A stretch of DNA of 23,632 nucleotides, taken from assembly GCA_013822915.1 (NCBI GenBank), contig PNLG01000331.1, positions 1 to 23,632 on the forward strand, in the 5' to 3' direction. Made by a program: the position numbers and the translations under genes. Positions 21,671 through 23,632 of the stretch are shown one piece after another (within the stretch, counting starts at the first letter, position 1; every line of letters starts with the position of its first letter). A model generated the notes under the pieces. It saw only the letters and a program-made list of their open reading frames with translations, was not told the DNA's origin and did no database searches. This DNA is from Sphingomonas sp. Lineage in GTDB: Bacteria > Pseudomonadota > Alphaproteobacteria > Sphingomonadales > Sphingomonadaceae.

Positions 21671-22663
21671 TCAACCAAATTCGGCAGCAATCGGCCGCGC
21701 CAGCAATCGCTCAATCGCGTCGCGAACCGGCTCCCCCGCGAGCAGCGAGCAAACCGCATCGACGACCGGCATCGCGACCCCCATTGCTGCCGCCGCCTCG
21801 GCCAGGACCGGCGCGGTCGACGCGCCTTCCGCCACGCTGGTGCGCCCGGCCAAGATATCGGCGGCGCCGCGCCCCTGCCCCAATTCCACCCCCAGCGAAT
21901 AGTTGCGCGACGCGACCGACGAACAGGTGAGCACCAGATCGCCCAGCCCCGACAGCCCGGTCAACGTTTCCGCCCGCCCGCCGCGCGCTAGCCCAAAGCG
22001 CGTCATTTCTGCAAAGCCGCGCGCGATGAGGGCGGCCCGCGCATTCTGGCCCAGCCCCGCGCCGTCAACGACACCGCACGCAATCGCCAACACATTCTTC
22101 ACAGCACCGCCGATTTCGGCACCCACGACATCGTCCGACACATAGGGGCGGAACATCGGCGTCGCGAGCCGGTGCGCCAGCCGCCCGGCAAGCGCTGTAT
22201 CCGCCGATGCAATCGTCACCGCCGTTGGCAGCCCCAGCGCGACTTCGCGCGCAAATGTGGGGCCGGACAGCACGGCAATTGGGGCGCGGGGGCACACATC
22301 GCCCGCGACTTCGGCCATCAGCTTGGCCGTCCCGGCCTCAATTCCCTTGGCGCACAGCACTAGCGGCAGTCCGACACGCGGCATCGCCGCCAATATGCCG
22401 CGCAGATATTGGGCCGGGACCACCAGCATCAGCGCGTCGCAGTCTTGCATCGCCGCCAGATCGCCCGTCGCCGCGATCAACGGGGAGAGCGGCACGCCGG
22501 GCAGGAACGGGGTGTTTTCGCAGGCCTGGTTGATCGCCTCGACCACCGCTGTCTCGCGCGCCCAGAACCGCACCGGCAATCCGTCGCGCGCCGCGACCTG
22601 CGCCAGTGCGGTGCCCCAGGCGCCACCGCCGATCACGCCCAGCCGCATCGCGGCGCCGCTCAT
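21671..22663 (-). CDS. gpsA: NAD(P)-dependent glycerol-3-phosphate dehydrogenase
   Basis: I chose the ATG at 22663 (330 aa), which overlaps the tsaD stop as ATGA; the longer open frame upstream runs antiphase within tsaD. Motifs include the NAD-binding GVIGGGAWGTALAQ, LVLCAKGIE, VLSGPTFAREVALGLPTAVTIAS, GAEIGGAVKNVLAIACGVVDG with the catalytic Lys, and LTGLSGLGDLVLTCSSVASRNYSLG. It makes sn-glycerol 3-phosphate for phospholipid synthesis. Coupling to tsaD is usual in alphaproteobacteria. Confidence 0.95.
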   Translation of the reverse strand: MSGAAMRLGVIGGGAWGTALAQVAARDGLPVRFWARETAVVEAINQACENTPFLPGVPLSPLIAATGDLAAMQDCDALMLVVPAQYLRGILAAMPRVGLPLVLCAKGIEAGTAKLMAEVAGDVCPRAPIAVLSGPTFAREVALGLPTAVTIASADTALAGRLAHRLATPMFRPYVSDDVVGAEIGGAVKNVLAIACGVVDGAGLGQNARAALIARGFAEMTRFGLARGGRAETLTGLSGLGDLVLTCSSVASRNYSLGVELGQGRGAADILAGRTSVAEGASTAPVLAEAAAAMGVAMPVVDAVCSLLAGEPVRDAIERLLARPIAAEFG

Positions 22664-23632
22664 GCCTTTACGCCCGCGCCGCGCACGGCTTCGGCTAGCG
22701 GGTCGAGCGGCCAGCGCGGCCGGGCGGCGACATCGAGCGGGTCGGTCAGCCCGGCGGCAAAGCGTTCCGCGCCTGCCCAGCCGATCATCGCCGCATTGTC
22801 GGTGCATAGCCACAGCGGCGGCGCGACAAAGCGCAGGCCATGCGCCGCCGCCAGCCCGGACAAAGCGCCACGCACCGCCTGATTCGCCGCCACGCCGCCT
22901 GCGACCACCAGCGCGGTTGCCCCATCGGCTTGGCCGATCGCCCGCGCCGTCCGGTCGAGCAGGCATTCGACCACCGCCGCCTGAAACGACGCAGCAATAT
23001 CTTCCGTCCGGTAAAGCCCGCTATCGGCCGCGCGCAGCACCGCGCTTTTCAGGCCCGCAAAAGAAAAATGGGGCTCCGGCGATCCCTTTAGCGGGCGGGG
23101 CAGCGGGACAGCGGCGGCATCGCCCAGCATCGCCGCGCGCTCCACCGCCGGGCCGCCGGGAAAGCCAAGGCCAAGCAGCTTGGCGGTCTTGTCGAACGCC
23201 TCTCCCGCTGCATCGTCGATCGTGGTCGCCAGCCGCCGATAGCGGGCAACCCCTTCCACAAACAGCAATTGGCAATGCCCGCCCGACACCAGCAACAACA
23301 GATAGGGAAAAGCGAGGTCGGGGTCCGACAGGCGCGGCGACAGCGCGTGCCCCTCCAGATGATTGACCGCGATCAACGGCTTGCCCGCCGCGTGCGCCAG
23401 CGCCTTGCCCGTCACCAGCCCGACCATCACGCCACCGATCAGCCCCGGCCCGGCGGTCGCGGCAACCGCATCGACATCGGCAAGTGTAGCACCCGCTTCG
23501 GCGAGCGCTGCCTCGACCAGCGGCATCAGGATTTCGACATGCGCGCGCGCCGCGATTTCGGGCACGACCCCGCCATAGGGGCGGTGCGCGGCTTCCTGCC
23601 CCGCCAGCTTGTGCGCGCGCACGACGCGCCCC
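22660..23632 (-). CDS. tsaD: tRNA N6-adenosine threonylcarbamoyltransferase TsaD, partial
   Basis: About 323 C-terminal residues are present; the N-terminus (about 20-30 residues) lies beyond the right window edge, since the frame stays open to the last base. Visible are HRPYGGVVPEIAARAHVE, GPGLIGGVMVGLVTGKALA, NHLEGHALSPRL with the two metal-binding His, LLVSGGHCQLL, DDAAGEAFDKTAKLLGLGFPGGPAVE, VAGGVAANQAVRGAL and CTDNAAMIGWAG. TsaD transfers threonylcarbamoyl to A37 of ANN-decoding tRNAs with TsaB and TsaE. Its stop overlaps the gpsA start by 4 nt. Confidence 0.95.
   Translation of the reverse strand, partial: GRVVRAHKLAGQEAAHRPYGGVVPEIAARAHVEILMPLVEAALAEAGATLADVDAVAATAGPGLIGGVMVGLVTGKALAHAAGKPLIAVNHLEGHALSPRLSDPDLAFPYLLLLVSGGHCQLLFVEGVARYRRLATTIDDAAGEAFDKTAKLLGLGFPGGPAVERAAMLGDAAAVPLPRPLKGSPEPHFSFAGLKSAVLRAADSGLYRTEDIAASFQAAVVECLLDRTARAIGQADGATALVVAGGVAANQAVRGALSGLAAAHGLRFVAPPLWLCTDNAAMIGWAGAERFAAGLTDPLDVAARPRWPLDPLAEAVRGAGVKA

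Noticed and set aside
1..23632. CRISPR array, rRNA operon, insertion sequence or riboswitch
   Set aside because: No regularly spaced repeats, rRNA sequence, transposase frame with terminal inverted repeats or recognisable aptamer was seen, including upstream of metX and purH.

Overview
The window looks like a chromosomal segment of an alphaproteobacterium of the order Sphingomonadales (Sphingomonas, Sphingopyxis or Novosphingobium type). The basis is high GC, the coding style, and the blocks hisC / metX-metW and rsmB-rpe-heparinase-purH. The genus is an inference and no database was searched.

Region 1 (1-3644) is the right end of an integrated element. It holds a partial MqsA-type HTH antitoxin gene (minus), a divergent hipBA toxin-antitoxin operon with its own operator/promoter, and a tyrosine integrase (minus). 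It ends at a displaced 3' half of a tRNA-Gly(GCC) gene (3638-3682). An imperfect 10-bp inverted repeat centred on the anticodon loop marks the likely crossover site. The intact tRNA and the other end of the element should lie left of the window.

Region 2 (about 3.9-13.0 kb) is an accessory gene cluster and the most interesting part. It encodes two exported EF-hand proteins, a Baeyer-Villiger-type flavin monooxygenase with a DsbA/2-hydroxychromene-2-carboxylate isomerase-like partner, a TetR regulator, a haloalkane-dehalogenase-like alpha/beta hydrolase with an N-terminal export or anchor segment, a small DUF4345-like membrane protein, a membrane-anchored sulfatase and a membrane-anchored metallo-beta-lactamase (MBL) fold hydrolase. 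A 15-bp palindrome, TAATG-N5-CATTA, occurs seven times, always in intergenic DNA. There is one copy for each transcription unit or divergent pair of the cluster, and I saw none in the housekeeping DNA to the right. The copies abut or overlap plausible promoter elements, and one lies 3 bp upstream of the tetR start. I infer a compact TetR-controlled, probably catabolic regulon acting on an unknown (perhaps sulfated, halogenated or cyclic-ketone) substrate, largely at the cell envelope. The sulfatase frame is broken by one extra C in a C7 tract between its membrane anchor and its catalytic domain.

Region 3 (13.1-23.6 kb) is ordinary housekeeping DNA: hisC (minus) divergent from metX-metW (plus), then a minus-strand run rsmB, rpe, heparinase-like, purH. 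A small SDHAF4/DUF1674 gene (plus, 58 aa) follows, then tsaD-gpsA (minus, overlapping by 4 nt, tsaD cut by the window edge).
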